NCBI GenBank assembly: GCA_029782025.1
Contig: JAKOVR010000038.1
Coordinates: forward strand, 1-54,962
Length of the DNA: 54,962 bases
Direction: 5' to 3'
Origin: Actinomycetes bacterium
Lineage (GTDB): Bacteria > Actinomycetota > Acidimicrobiia > Acidimicrobiales > Acidimicrobilacustridaceae
Below the pieces are notes generated by a model. The model did no database searches and was not told the DNA's origin. It worked only from the letters and a program-made list of their open reading frames with translations. A program made the position numbers and the translations under genes. This document shows positions 24,320-32,795 of the stretch, piece by piece. How positions within the stretch are numbered: the first letter of the stretch is position 1; each line of letters begins with the position of its first letter.

Positions 24320-24411
24320 GGGTGGAAATGGAACACCGCCTGGTACGGGGCCGTTACACGAGTGCAATTCCAATCACGGAAGTGCATACGAGTCACCTGG
24401 ACGGACAGGCT

Positions 24412-25248
24412 ATGAGCGATTCAGTTGGTCAGTACCTCAACGAGATCGGCATGGTGCCGCTGCTCACGGCCGAAGAGGAGCGCGAGCTGGCCCGCACCAT
24501 CGAGGCCGGGCGCAAGGCCCAGGACCGCCTCGATGCCGGCGAGCGGGGCCGTGAGCTCCAGCGGGCGGTGCGCGAGGCCGCGGCGGCCAAGGACCGGTTC
24601 ATCCGGGCCAACCTCCGCCTGGTGGTCAGCGTGGCCCGGCGCTACCCCCTCCCCTCAGGGATGGAGCTGCTGGACCTCATCCAGGAGGGCAACATCGGCC
24701 TGGAGCACGCCGTCGACAAGTTCGATTGGCGCAAGGGCTTCAAGTTCTCCACCTACGCCACGTTCTGGATCCGCCAGGCCATCGGCCGGGCCCTCGACCA
24801 GAAGGCCAGCCTCGTCCGCCTCCCGGGCGACCGGTCGGCCAGCCTCCGGGCCGCGCTGCGCCAGGTGTCCGGCAACGGTGACGAGCTCGACGACGAGAAC
24901 GCGTGGCTCCACCGCCTCACCACCCCCACTTCCCTCGATCGCGTGGTGGGCGACGACGACGGCAACGAGTTGGTCGACCTCATCGCCGACGACAAGCCCG
25001 GTCCAGAGCAGGTCTACATGTCGGCGGTCGACGACCAGATGATCACCGACCTGCTGGCCATCCTCGAACCCCGGGCCCGCCGGGCCGTCGAACAGCGCTT
25101 CGGCCTCGCCGACGGGCGCAAGCGGTCGTACCGCGAGGTCGGCGACGAGCTCGGTGTCACGGCCGAGGCCGCCCGCCGCATGGTCAAGCGGGCCGTCACC
25201 GCCGTGCGGGAGCAGGCACCCGACATCGTCGGGATCGACGCAGCCTGA
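24412..25248 (+). CDS. Sigma-70 family RNA polymerase sigma factor, short group 2-like form
   Basis: A 278-residue sigma factor. Region 1.2 is visible ([11 protein letters not shown], residues 2-12), then region 2 ([53 protein letters not shown]), and region 4 with a helix-turn-helix ([20 protein letters not shown]) near the C-terminus. Region 1.1 is absent. Region 3 is reduced: after VRLPGD only about 35 residues precede the [10 protein letters not shown] segment, shorter than in primary sigma factors. This points to an alternative, possibly stress-related, sigma factor and not the housekeeping one. ATG at 24412 is chosen because homology begins there; upstream in-frame ATGs add unrelated residues. 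Confidence 0.88.
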   Translation: MSDSVGQYLNEIGMVPLLTAEEERELARTIEAGRKAQDRLDAGERGRELQRAVREAAAAKDRFIRANLRLVVSVARRYPLPSGMELLDLIQEGNIGLEHAVDKFDWRKGFKFSTYATFWIRQAIGRALDQKASLVRLPGDRSASLRAALRQVSGNGDELDDENAWLHRLTTPTSLDRVVGDDDGNELVDLIADDKPGPEQVYMSAVDDQMITDLLAILEPRARRAVEQRFGLADGRKRSYREVGDELGVTAEAARRMVKRAVTAVREQAPDIVGIDAA

Positions 25249-25285
25249 ACCGCACCCCGGAACCGGTTTGGTGCGCCTTCGGCAC

Positions 25286-26647
25286 ATGGAGCACCCTTTT
25301 CCGGTGACCGCCCCCTGGACCCCCACGTCGTGGCGCGACTTCCCGGCCGAGCAGCAGCCCGACTGGCCCGATCCCAGTGCGCTGGATCGGGCCACCAAGA
25401 CGCTGGCGGGCTACCCCCCGCTGGTGTTCGCCGGAGAGGCCCGCTCGCTCCGGGGAGCGCTGGCCAAGGTCGCGTCCGGTGAGGCGTTCCTCCTCCAGGC
25501 CGGCGACTGCGCCGAGTCCTTCGACGCCTTCGGCGCCGACACCATCCGGGAGCGGCTGAAGGTCATCCTGCAGATGGCCGTGGTCCTCATGTACTCCTCC
25601 GGCGTGCCGGTGGTGAAGGTCGGTCGCATCGCCGGCCAGTACGCCAAGCCCCGCTCGGCCCCCCTCGAGGAGGTCGGCGGCGTCGAGCTCCCGTCCTTCC
25701 GCGGCCACATCGTCAACGACGCCGCCTTCACCGCCGAGGCCCGCCGGCCCGACCCCGATCGGCTGCTCACGGCCTACCATCAGTCCGCGGCCACCTTGAA
25801 CCTGGTCCGGGCCTTCACCAAGGGCGGCTTCGCCGACCTGAACCGGGTCCACGCCTGGAACCAGGAGTTCGTCTCGAGCAGCGCCGAGGGCCAACGCTAC
25901 GAGCAGCTCGCCCACGAGATCGATCGGGCGCTGCGGTTCATGAAGGCCTGCGGTGTGCACACCGACGACGAGCCTCAGCTCCACCAGGTCGACATCTACA
26001 CGAGCCACGAGGCGCTCATCCTCGGCTACGAGGAGGCCCTCACCCGCCGGGACTCGATCACCGGCGACTTCTACGACTGCTCGGCCCACATGCTCTGGAT
26101 CGGCGAGCGCACCCGCCAGCTCGACGGCGCCCACGTCGAGTTCCTCCGGGGCGTGCACAACCCGATCGGCTGCAAGGTGGGGCCGTCGGTCACCGCCGAG
26201 GACCTCGTCGCCCTGTGCGACGCGCTCGACCCCGACCGTGTCCCCGGCCGGCTCACCCTCATCTCCCGGATGGGCGCCGACCGCATCACCGACCTCCTGC
26301 CCCCGCTGCTGCGGGCCGTCGAGGCCAGCGGCCATCCGGTGGTCTGGGCCTGCGACCCGATGCACGGCAACACCTTCACCGCTCCCAACGGGCGCAAGAC
26401 CCGCCGGTTCGACGACGTGCTGGCCGAGATCGCGGGGTTCTTCGCCGCCCACGCCGAGGTCGGTACCTGGCCCGGCGGCGTGCACGTGGAGCTCACCGGC
26501 GACGACGTCACCGAGTGCCTGGGCGGTTCGGAGGACATCCTCGAGTCCCAACTCGACACCCGCTACGAGACGATGTGCGATCCCCGGCTCAACGCCCGGC
26601 AGTCCCTCGACCTCGCCTACCGGGTGGCGGAGCTGCTCCGGGCCTGA
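25286..26647 (+). CDS. 3-Deoxy-7-phosphoheptulonate synthase, class II (DAHP synthase)
   Basis: A 453-residue enzyme that condenses phosphoenolpyruvate and erythrose-4-phosphate, the first step of the shikimate pathway. It belongs to the class II (plant/actinobacterial AroG) family: [70 protein letters not shown] and the late [11 protein letters not shown] are all recognised blocks. It starts at the ATG at 25286, preceding EHPFPV; the frame upstream overlaps the sigma gene and is not homologous. No neighbour is in aromatic synthesis. The length agrees with the family. Confidence 0.95.
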   Translation: MEHPFPVTAPWTPTSWRDFPAEQQPDWPDPSALDRATKTLAGYPPLVFAGEARSLRGALAKVASGEAFLLQAGDCAESFDAFGADTIRERLKVILQMAVVLMYSSGVPVVKVGRIAGQYAKPRSAPLEEVGGVELPSFRGHIVNDAAFTAEARRPDPDRLLTAYHQSAATLNLVRAFTKGGFADLNRVHAWNQEFVSSSAEGQRYEQLAHEIDRALRFMKACGVHTDDEPQLHQVDIYTSHEALILGYEEALTRRDSITGDFYDCSAHMLWIGERTRQLDGAHVEFLRGVHNPIGCKVGPSVTAEDLVALCDALDPDRVPGRLTLISRMGADRITDLLPPLLRAVEASGHPVVWACDPMHGNTFTAPNGRKTRRFDDVLAEIAGFFAAHAEVGTWPGGVHVELTGDDVTECLGGSEDILESQLDTRYETMCDPRLNARQSLDLAYRVAELLRA

Positions 26648-26709
26648 CCCGGGCCCCTCGGCCGGCGGGCGGCGCCGGCCCGGTGTGACGAGAAACCTTC
26701 CCCCAAATG

Positions 26710-26738
26710 TTGACCCATCCGGTCGGGATTGGCACAAT
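26710..26738 (+). promoter_or_regulatory. Promoter candidate of the sulfite reductase operon
   Basis: TTGACC (26710-26715) and CACAAT (26733-26738) are 17 bases apart, about 95 bases before the ATG. The leader in between contains GGTCG...CGACC, a weak hairpin; I did not recognise a riboswitch class. Confidence 0.5.
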
Positions 26739-26832
26739 CTAATCCTGACCCAGTTGGTCGGTTTTTGGACCGGCGACCGGCGAAGCGAATCCCGCCCTGC
26801 CTGACCCGCACGACCCACCCCCGGGGGAGTTG

Positions 26833-28602
26833 ATGGTGCTCCGAGAGATCGATGCCGCGGCCGCCGCCGATATCGCCAAGTTCGAGGTGATGCTCGAGAA
26901 GTACCTCGCCGGCGATCTCCCCGAGGACGTGTTCCGGGTGTTCCGGCTCAACAACGGCATCTACGGCCAGCGTCAGGGCGGCACCAACCAGATGGTCCGC
27001 ATCAAGCTGCCCTACGGCACCGTCGAACCCGACCAGCTCGAGATGCTGGCCCACGTGGCCGACACCTACTCGCGCGGCTGGGGCCACATCACCACCCGCC
27101 AGAACGTCCAGTTCCACTTCGTCGAACTGCGCCAGGTGCCCGAGGTGATGCGCCAGCTCGCCTCCGTCGGGCTCACCACCCGCGAGGCCTGCGGCGACAC
27201 CGTCCGCAACGTCATGGGCTGCCACCTCGCCGGCGCCTGCCCGTACGAGGCCCTCGACATCTCGCCGTGGGCCGAGGCCACCTTCCAGCACCTCCTGCGC
27301 CACCCCTTCGCCCAGCGCCTGCCCCGGAAGTTCAAGGTGAACTTCAGCGGTTGCAGCACCGACTGCGGCCAGGCCATGTTCAACGACGTCGGGGTGGTCG
27401 CCACCACCCGCACCCACGACGACGGCACGGTCGAGCCCGGCTTCCGCGTCTACATCGCCGGCGGGCTCGGGGCCACGCCCCACCCCGCGCTGGCGCTCGA
27501 GGAGTTCACCAGCCGGGAGGATCTCCTCCCCACCATCGAGTCCGTGCTGCGGGTCTTCGAGCAGACCGGCAACCGGCGCAACAAGCTCCGGGCCCGGCTG
27601 AAGTGGGTCGTCGACCAGCTCGGGTTCGAGGAGGTGCAGCAGCGCATCCTCTCCACCCGCAAGTTCCTCCTGGCCTCCTCGTCCTGGCCCGGCGGGATCC
27701 CCGAGATCGTCGAGAAGCTCGGCGACGCGCCGGCCGGCCGCGCCGCCGGCGTCGCCCCCACCCCGATCGGCCAGGGCACCCCGGTGGCCATCCGCGGCAC
27801 CCGGCCCTTCGAGCAGTGGGAGTCGGCCAACGTCGTGCGCGGCGCGGCCAAGGGCACCGTCTCGGCCATCGCCTACGCCCGCCTCGGCGACGTCACCTCC
27901 GCGCAGCTGCGGGCCCTGGCCGCCGTCCAACGCGAGCTCGGGCTCGAGGTCCGCGTCACCAACCGGCAGAACATCGCCTTCCGCGGGCTGAGCGAGGCCC
28001 AGCTCCCGGTGCTCCACGAGCGCCTCGACGCCATCGGGATGGCCCGGCCCGGCGCCGAACTGGCCCGCGACGTGGTGGCCTGCCCCGGCGCCGACACCTG
28101 CAACCTCGCCGTCACCCAGTCCCGCGGCCTCGCCGACGCCATCGGCGATGCGCTCGAAGGCGCCGGGCTGGCCGAGGTCGGGGGCGTCCGCATCAACATC
28201 TCCGGCTGCACGAACTCCTGCGGCCAGCACCACGCGGTCGACATCGGGTTCTTCGGCGCCGAGCGTCGGGTGCACGGCACGTCGGCCCCCGGGTACCAGC
28301 TGCTGCTCGGCGGCTACGTCGGCGAGGAGCAGATCCACTTCGGCGAGAAGGCGCTCCGGCTCCCAGCCAAGAGCGCCCCGGAGGCCGCCGTGCGCGTCGT
28401 CGGCCGCTTCGCCGAGGAGCGCGAAGCCGGCGAGTCGTTCCGGGGTTGGATGGACCGCGTCGGCGGCGCCAAGGCGATCGCCGACCGGTTGCGCGACCTC
28501 GACTCGTTCCCCACGCCCGATGAAGCCCCCGACTTCTACGTCGATTACGGCGAGACCGGCCCCTACGAGGCCATCGTCGGCGACTCGGAGTGCGCGACCT
28601 GA
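26833..28602 (+). CDS. Ferredoxin-type nitrite/sulfite reductase, probably sulfite reductase
   Basis: A 589-residue siroheme-[4Fe-4S] reductase built of two similar halves, each beginning with a ferrodoxin-like motif (TRQNVQFHF near 92; TNRQNIAFRG in the second half). The functional cluster motif is Cys417-x5-Cys423 ... Cys459-x3-Cys463 (ACPGADTC and SGCTNSCGQ). Unusually, the first half also has Cys130-x5-Cys136 and Cys174-x3-Cys178 (GCHLAGAC, SGCSTDCGQ). It is followed 43 bases later by an APS reductase gene, which argues for sulfite and assimilatory sulfur metabolism and not nitrite. ATG at 26833 follows GGGGGAG. An in-frame TTG lies directly before it. Confidence 0.9.
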   Translation: MVLREIDAAAAADIAKFEVMLEKYLAGDLPEDVFRVFRLNNGIYGQRQGGTNQMVRIKLPYGTVEPDQLEMLAHVADTYSRGWGHITTRQNVQFHFVELRQVPEVMRQLASVGLTTREACGDTVRNVMGCHLAGACPYEALDISPWAEATFQHLLRHPFAQRLPRKFKVNFSGCSTDCGQAMFNDVGVVATTRTHDDGTVEPGFRVYIAGGLGATPHPALALEEFTSREDLLPTIESVLRVFEQTGNRRNKLRARLKWVVDQLGFEEVQQRILSTRKFLLASSSWPGGIPEIVEKLGDAPAGRAAGVAPTPIGQGTPVAIRGTRPFEQWESANVVRGAAKGTVSAIAYARLGDVTSAQLRALAAVQRELGLEVRVTNRQNIAFRGLSEAQLPVLHERLDAIGMARPGAELARDVVACPGADTCNLAVTQSRGLADAIGDALEGAGLAEVGGVRINISGCTNSCGQHHAVDIGFFGAERRVHGTSAPGYQLLLGGYVGEEQIHFGEKALRLPAKSAPEAAVRVVGRFAEEREAGESFRGWMDRVGGAKAIADRLRDLDSFPTPDEAPDFYVDYGETGPYEAIVGDSECAT

Positions 28603-28645
28603 GCCCCGACACCGTCCGGCCGCTCGCTCCCCGAGGAAGAACACG

Positions 28646-29365
28646 ATGACCACGATCCCCATCGCCTCCGAACCCACCTACCAGCACCGGGGCATCACGT
28701 CGCCCGACGACTTCACCGACGCCGACCTCGCCGCCCTCAGCGACGAGTTCGAGCGCAAGCCCGCATCCAAGGTGATCGAGTGGGCGGTCGAGCAGTTCGC
28801 CCCGCACCTGGCCCTCACCGCCTCGTTCACCGACGCCGTGCTCATCGACCTCGCGGTGCGGGTCCACCCCGAGATCGAGGTCGTCTTCATCGACACCGGC
28901 TACCACTTCCCCCAGACCCTCGAGACGGTCGAAGCCGTGCGGCGCCGCTACGGCCTCAACCTGAAGATGATGACCGTGGCCCACCACGACGAGGCCCTGT
29001 GGGAGGTCGACCCCGAGAACTGCTGCTCGGCCGTCAAGGTCGGTCAGCTCGACCGCGCCCTCCTCGGCAAGAGCGCCTGGATGAGCGGCCTGCGCCGCGA
29101 CGAGGCACCGAGCCGCGCCGCGGCGCCGATCGTCGGGCGCGACATCCGGGGGCTGATCAAGGTCAACCCGCTGGCCACCTGGACCTCCGAGGACGTCGCC
29201 GGGTACATCCGGGACCACGACGTGCCCTACAACCCGCTGATCGACGAGGGCTACCTGTCGATCGGGTGCATGCCCTGCACCGAGAAGCCGACCGACCCCG
29301 ACGACCCGCGCTCGGGCCGGTGGGTGGGCCGCGAGAAGACCGAGTGCGGCCTGCACATGCTCTGA
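28646..29365 (+). CDS. cysH: Assimilatory adenylyl-sulfate (APS) reductase
   Basis: A 239-residue reductase that converts activated sulfate to sulfite. The cysteine set for a [4Fe-4S] cluster is present, with a CC pair in PENCCSAVKV and CMPC in LSIGCMPCTEKP, which marks APS-using enzymes as opposed to PAPS-using ones. The catalytic Cys is in the C-terminal KTECGLHML. TGYHFPQTLETV and WMSGLRRDE are also typical. GAGGAAG lies before the ATG. It is co-transcribed with the upstream sulfite reductase, so the two genes do consecutive steps; ATP sulfurylase genes are not in the window. Confidence 0.94.
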   Translation: MTTIPIASEPTYQHRGITSPDDFTDADLAALSDEFERKPASKVIEWAVEQFAPHLALTASFTDAVLIDLAVRVHPEIEVVFIDTGYHFPQTLETVEAVRRRYGLNLKMMTVAHHDEALWEVDPENCCSAVKVGQLDRALLGKSAWMSGLRRDEAPSRAAAPIVGRDIRGLIKVNPLATWTSEDVAGYIRDHDVPYNPLIDEGYLSIGCMPCTEKPTDPDDPRSGRWVGREKTECGLHML

Positions 29366-29402
29366 GCTCACGGGCCGGGCCGATCGGTCCCCCCGCTCCG
29401 CC

Positions 29403-29432
29403 TTGACCAGGCCGGTCCGGTCCTGGTTTTAT
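29403..29432 (+). promoter_or_regulatory. Promoter candidate of the PaaX-type gene
   Basis: TTGACC (29403-29408) and TTTTAT (29427-29432) are 18 bases apart; the -10 ends 6 bases before the GTG at 29439 and no ribosome site is seen, so the transcript is probably leaderless. Confidence 0.5.
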
Positions 29433-29438
29433 CCGGTC

Positions 29439-30335
29439 GTGACCACCACGACCGTTCCGGGATTCGACGGCCCCGGCCACGACATCCCGACCCGCGTGCT
29501 GGTGCTCGGCATGACCCACCGGGACGGCACCCTGCACGCCCAGGAGCTCTATCCCGTGGCCGAGGCCTGCGGCCAGACCGCCGACCAGGTCCGCAGCTGC
29601 CTCCGCCGGCTCGTGGCCGACGGCCTCTTCGTGCGCCGGGGCGAGGGGCGCGACGCCACGTTCCGGGCCACCGACCTCGGGGTGCGGACCATCTCGGCCA
29701 CGCTCGAACGCACGCGGCTGGCGTACCACCAGGACGCCGCCGGCAAGGGGTGGGACCGGCGCTGGCGCATCGTGGCCTTCGCCATCCCCGAGGCCAAGCG
29801 GGCCGCCCGCGACAGCTTCCGGGATCGGCTGCTCGACCTCGGCGGGGCCGCCATCCAGAACGGGGTGTACGTGTCCCCCCACCGCTGGGAAGCCGACGCG
29901 ATGGCCGAAGCGGAGCAGCTCGGCGTGCGCGAGCACGTCACCACCGCATCCACCGATGACCTCGAGGTCGGCGGGACGCGGGATCCTCGGGCCATCGCCG
30001 CCCGGCTGTGGCCCCTCGACGACGTGGCCGCCCGGTACGACGCCTTCTGCCAGCAGTACGGCAAGATCCCCGACCTCCTCGAGTCGTGGCGCAAGGAACG
30101 GCGGCTGCTCACCGAGGCCGAGTTCCTCCCGGGCTCGCTCCTGATGGCGACCCGCTTCCAGGAGTGCTTCAACGTCGATCCGCTCCTCCCCCCCGAGCTC
30201 CTGCCCCGTCCGTGGCCCGGCCGCGCCGCCCGGGAGCTGCTGGCCCGGAGCCGCCGCTTGGGCATCCTGCTGCGCGACCAGCACAACCGCCCCCAGCTCT
30301 TCGCGCCCATCGACGACCTCCTCCAGACCCTGTGA
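29439..30335 (+). CDS. PaaX family transcriptional regulator
   Basis: A 298-residue regulator of the PaaX type. The N-terminal winged helix-turn-helix reads TRVLVLGMTHRDGTLHAQEL, then GQTADQVRSCLRRLVADGLFVR. The middle has the family block DRRWRIVAFAIPEAKRAARDSFRDRL, and the C-terminal PaaX domain includes RYDAFCQQYGKIP. The prototype represses phenylacetate degradation and senses phenylacetyl-CoA, but no paa gene is in the window, so the target is open. GTG at 29439 is chosen over an earlier in-frame start because the residues before it are not conserved and the promoter-like boxes end just upstream. Confidence 0.87.
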   Translation: MTTTTVPGFDGPGHDIPTRVLVLGMTHRDGTLHAQELYPVAEACGQTADQVRSCLRRLVADGLFVRRGEGRDATFRATDLGVRTISATLERTRLAYHQDAAGKGWDRRWRIVAFAIPEAKRAARDSFRDRLLDLGGAAIQNGVYVSPHRWEADAMAEAEQLGVREHVTTASTDDLEVGGTRDPRAIAARLWPLDDVAARYDAFCQQYGKIPDLLESWRKERRLLTEAEFLPGSLLMATRFQECFNVDPLLPPELLPRPWPGRAARELLARSRRLGILLRDQHNRPQLFAPIDDLLQTL

Positions 30336-30341
30336 CCCCGG

Positions 30342-30347
30342 TAGGGT
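30342..30347 (+). promoter_or_regulatory. -10 box (TAGGGT) of the GerMN lipoprotein gene
   Basis: TAGGGT ends 8 bases before the ATG at 30356; there is no ribosome site, in line with the leaderless pattern elsewhere in the window. Confidence 0.45.
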
Positions 30348-30355
30348 CCTCCCCC

Positions 30356-31237
30356 ATGTCGCCGCGCCTGCATCGCACCGCCGCGCTCCCGGGCGCGATC
30401 CGCCGCGCCGCCGGCGTCCCCCTGGCCGCAGGGCTCCTCCTGGTCGGGTGCGCCAGCAACAGCCCCGCCTCGTCGGGCGCCGACACCGTGCCCCCGCCGG
30501 GCCGCTCCTCCGTGCCGGCCACCGCCGGTACCACCACCGCCCCGGCAGCGGCGCCGGTCGTGGTGCCCTACTGGATCCGCGACAAGGTGGTGGCCGCCGG
30601 CCAGGCCCGCCCGCTGGCACCCGGCACCGACGGCCCCCGCGCCGCCCTCGACGCCCTGCTCGGCCGCCCCAACAAGGTCGAGAAGGACAACGGCTTCACC
30701 ACCGAGCTCCAGACCAACGTGGAGATCCGGGGGTTCGGCGTCGCCGACGGGATCGCCACCGTCGACCTGAGCCGCACGTTCGAGACCTACAACACGCGGC
30801 CGCAGGTGGCCCAGGTCGTCTTCACCCTCACCCAGTTCCCCGAGGTCAAGAAGGTCCGCTTCCTGATCGAGGGCCAGCCCAACGGGGCGACCGGCGTCCC
30901 CCCGATGGACCGCGCCGACGTGGCCGACAAGGCCCCGCCGATCCTGGTCGAGGCGCCCCTGCCCGGCACCATCGCGTCGGGGGGATCGCTGGCCGTGTCC
31001 GGGACGGTGCCCGTCGCCGTCACCGCGGTCACGTGGCGGCTCGAGGGCGGCGACGGTCCACCGCTCGCCACCGGCACCCTCACCGTCGCCCCCATCCCGC
31101 GCGACAAGACCTACGCCCGCGCCACCGGCACCGTCACGCTCCCGGCTCCGACCACCTACAGCGGACCGGCCTGGCTCACCTTCGACACGGGCGCCGCCGG
31201 CGCCCCCGCCGTCCGCGTCCCCCTCCTCCTGGCCTGA
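30356..31237 (+). CDS. Lipoprotein with GerMN and Gmad2 domains
   Basis: A 293-residue exported lipoprotein. The signal peptide ends in LLLVGCASN, with the lipobox Cys near residue 29, followed by a Ser/Thr/Pro linker. A GerMN domain (about 85-170) is recognised by GIATVDLSRTFE and QVVFTLTQFPEVKKVRFLIEG. The C-terminal part, PILVEAPLPGTIASGGSLAVSGTVPV, is a Gmad2 immunoglobulin-like domain. GerMN/Gmad2 lipoproteins are common in actinobacteria, often with two-component systems (LpqB-like) or sporulation genes; here the gene is alone. It converges on the VWA gene, with the long palindrome at 31240-31286 between them. Confidence 0.85.
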   Translation: MSPRLHRTAALPGAIRRAAGVPLAAGLLLVGCASNSPASSGADTVPPPGRSSVPATAGTTTAPAAAPVVVPYWIRDKVVAAGQARPLAPGTDGPRAALDALLGRPNKVEKDNGFTTELQTNVEIRGFGVADGIATVDLSRTFETYNTRPQVAQVVFTLTQFPEVKKVRFLIEGQPNGATGVPPMDRADVADKAPPILVEAPLPGTIASGGSLAVSGTVPVAVTAVTWRLEGGDGPPLATGTLTVAPIPRDKTYARATGTVTLPAPTTYSGPAWLTFDTGAAGAPAVRVPLLLA

Positions 31238-31239
31238 CC

Positions 31240-31286
31240 CCTTGGGTGCGTAAGGGCGCGCATAGCGCACCCTTACGCACCCAAGG
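31240..31286. repeat. Dispersed long palindrome, copy 2 (22-bp arms)
   Basis: An almost perfect inverted repeat: arms 31240-31261 and 31265-31286, one mismatch in 22 pairs, loop ATA. The arms start CCTTGGGTGCGTAAGGG. It fills the space between two convergent genes and would form a very stable hairpin on either strand. No T-run follows. It is closely similar to the element at 15720-15767. Confidence 0.8.
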
Positions 31287-31294
31287 ACGGCCGG

Positions 31295-32782
31295 TCAGAC
31301 GAGCTTGTCGACGAAGCGTTCGAGCTGGCGGAGGTTGCGGCACTCCTCCACGCCGTCGCAGTGGATGCCGTACTCCCCCACCACGGAGTCGCCCGTGTTC
31401 CAGTAGGACGCCGGCTCGGGATTGAGCCAGTACAGGTGCCGGGCCTTGTGCCGGATCTCCTTGAGCACCCAGCTCTGGGTGGCGTGGTAGTTGTTGCGGG
31501 CGTCGCCGAGGATCAGAACCGTGGTCTTGGGCCCGATGTCCTTGCCCCACTTGTTGAAGAACACCTCGAAGGCGTGGCCGTAGTCGGAATGCCCGTCGAC
31601 CCACACCACGTCGGCCTCGGTGTTGACGCGATGCACGGCGTGGCCGATGTCCTCCACCCCCTCGAAGAAGCGGGTGACCTCGTCGATGCCGTCGATGAAG
31701 ACGAAGGCCCGGACCTTCGAGAACTGGTTGGAGATGGCGTAGACCAGGTGCAGCGTGAACCGGGCGAACGCCGCCACCGACCCGGAGATGTCGGCGATCA
31801 CGAAGATCTCGGGCTTGGCCGGACGCGGGTAGCGGAACTTGGGCTCGGCCGGCACGCCGCCGTACGACAGCGAGTGGCGGACGGTGTTGCGGAAGTCGAG
31901 CGGACCCTTGCGCCCGTGGCGGCGCTTGCGGGCCAGACGCACGGCCAGCTTGCGGGTGAGCGGGTAGATGGCCTTGCGCAGCGACGCCATCTCCTCGCGG
32001 GAGGCGTGCATGAAGTCGACGTCTTCGGGCAGCGGCTTGCGGAGGGTCTTGGCCATCGCCTCCACCCCCCGGTCCATCACCAGCCGACGACGGATCTCGG
32101 CCTCGATCTCCTTCTTCAGCTGCTCGATGCGGGACTCGAACTCGTCGCGCTCGAGCCGCTCCTCCAGCCCGGTGAGCGGGCCCGGCGATTCCTCCCGGGC
32201 GTTGGCCATCATCCGCTCGAGCATGTTGTCGAGGTCGAGGTTCCGCAGCGTGCGGTACAGGTAGTAGGTGCCGCCCACGGGTCGACCCGGCTCCATGCCG
32301 GCGTAGCGCTTCACGGCCTGGCGGGCCAGGGCCCGCAGCATGGCGTCGTCACCCTCCATGAGGGCCCGGTAGAGCATCTCGGCCAGCTCCTCGGGCGACA
32401 GCGCGTCGCCCGAGCCCGAGCCCTGCATCCCGCCCTGCCCGGGCATCTCGCCCTGCGCCCCGTCCTCGTCGTCCTCGCCCGGCGCCTCCTCGGCGTCGTC
32501 GCCGATGGCGAACTGCCGGCCCCGGAGCGAGAAGTACACCTCGAAGACGGTCTCGAAGGCGCGCCAGTGGGCGTTGCTCTTCACCAGCGTGGCGCCGAGG
32601 GCGTACTTGAACGCCTCCCGGTCCTCGAGCGGGATGTGCTTGACCGCCTGCATGGCGTCGAGGTTCTCGGTGAGGCTGGCCGGGATCCCCGCCTCGCGCA
32701 GCTCGCGGATGAACCCTTCGAGCAGGTCGACCAGGGGCCGGCCGGTGAGCTCGGGCACCTCCGGGAGATCGAGGTCGGTCAT
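31295..32782 (-). CDS. CoxE-like VWA domain protein
   Basis: A 495-residue cytoplasmic protein with a CoxE-type von Willebrand A domain in its C-terminal half. The metal-ion-dependent adhesion site is DISGSVAAF (near residue 330). The N-terminal half is helical, with a Gly/Asp/Glu/Met-rich low-complexity stretch (about 98-125) and many charged residues. It follows the MoxR ATPase gene by 13 bases. MoxR-VWA pairs act as chaperones that insert or activate metal cofactors in client enzymes, as CoxD-CoxE do for CO dehydrogenase. No such client enzyme is visible here, so the target is unknown. Confidence 0.88.
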   Translation of the reverse strand: MTDLDLPEVPELTGRPLVDLLEGFIRELREAGIPASLTENLDAMQAVKHIPLEDREAFKYALGATLVKSNAHWRAFETVFEVYFSLRGRQFAIGDDAEEAPGEDDEDGAQGEMPGQGGMQGSGSGDALSPEELAEMLYRALMEGDDAMLRALARQAVKRYAGMEPGRPVGGTYYLYRTLRNLDLDNMLERMMANAREESPGPLTGLEERLERDEFESRIEQLKKEIEAEIRRRLVMDRGVEAMAKTLRKPLPEDVDFMHASREEMASLRKAIYPLTRKLAVRLARKRRHGRKGPLDFRNTVRHSLSYGGVPAEPKFRYPRPAKPEIFVIADISGSVAAFARFTLHLVYAISNQFSKVRAFVFIDGIDEVTRFFEGVEDIGHAVHRVNTEADVVWVDGHSDYGHAFEVFFNKWGKDIGPKTTVLILGDARNNYHATQSWVLKEIRHKARHLYWLNPEPASYWNTGDSVVGEYGIHCDGVEECRNLRQLERFVDKLV

Positions 32783-32795
32783 GCCAGCAGCCCGG

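Noticed and set aside
24322..24411. N-terminal extension of the sigma factor from an earlier ATG
   Set aside because: The extra 30 residues have no similarity to sigma factors and no ribosome site; region 1.2 begins at the later ATG.
31240..31286. Classical intrinsic terminator
   Set aside because: The hairpin fits, but there is no T-run on either strand and the arm sequence recurs elsewhere, so it is listed as a dispersed palindrome that may also terminate.
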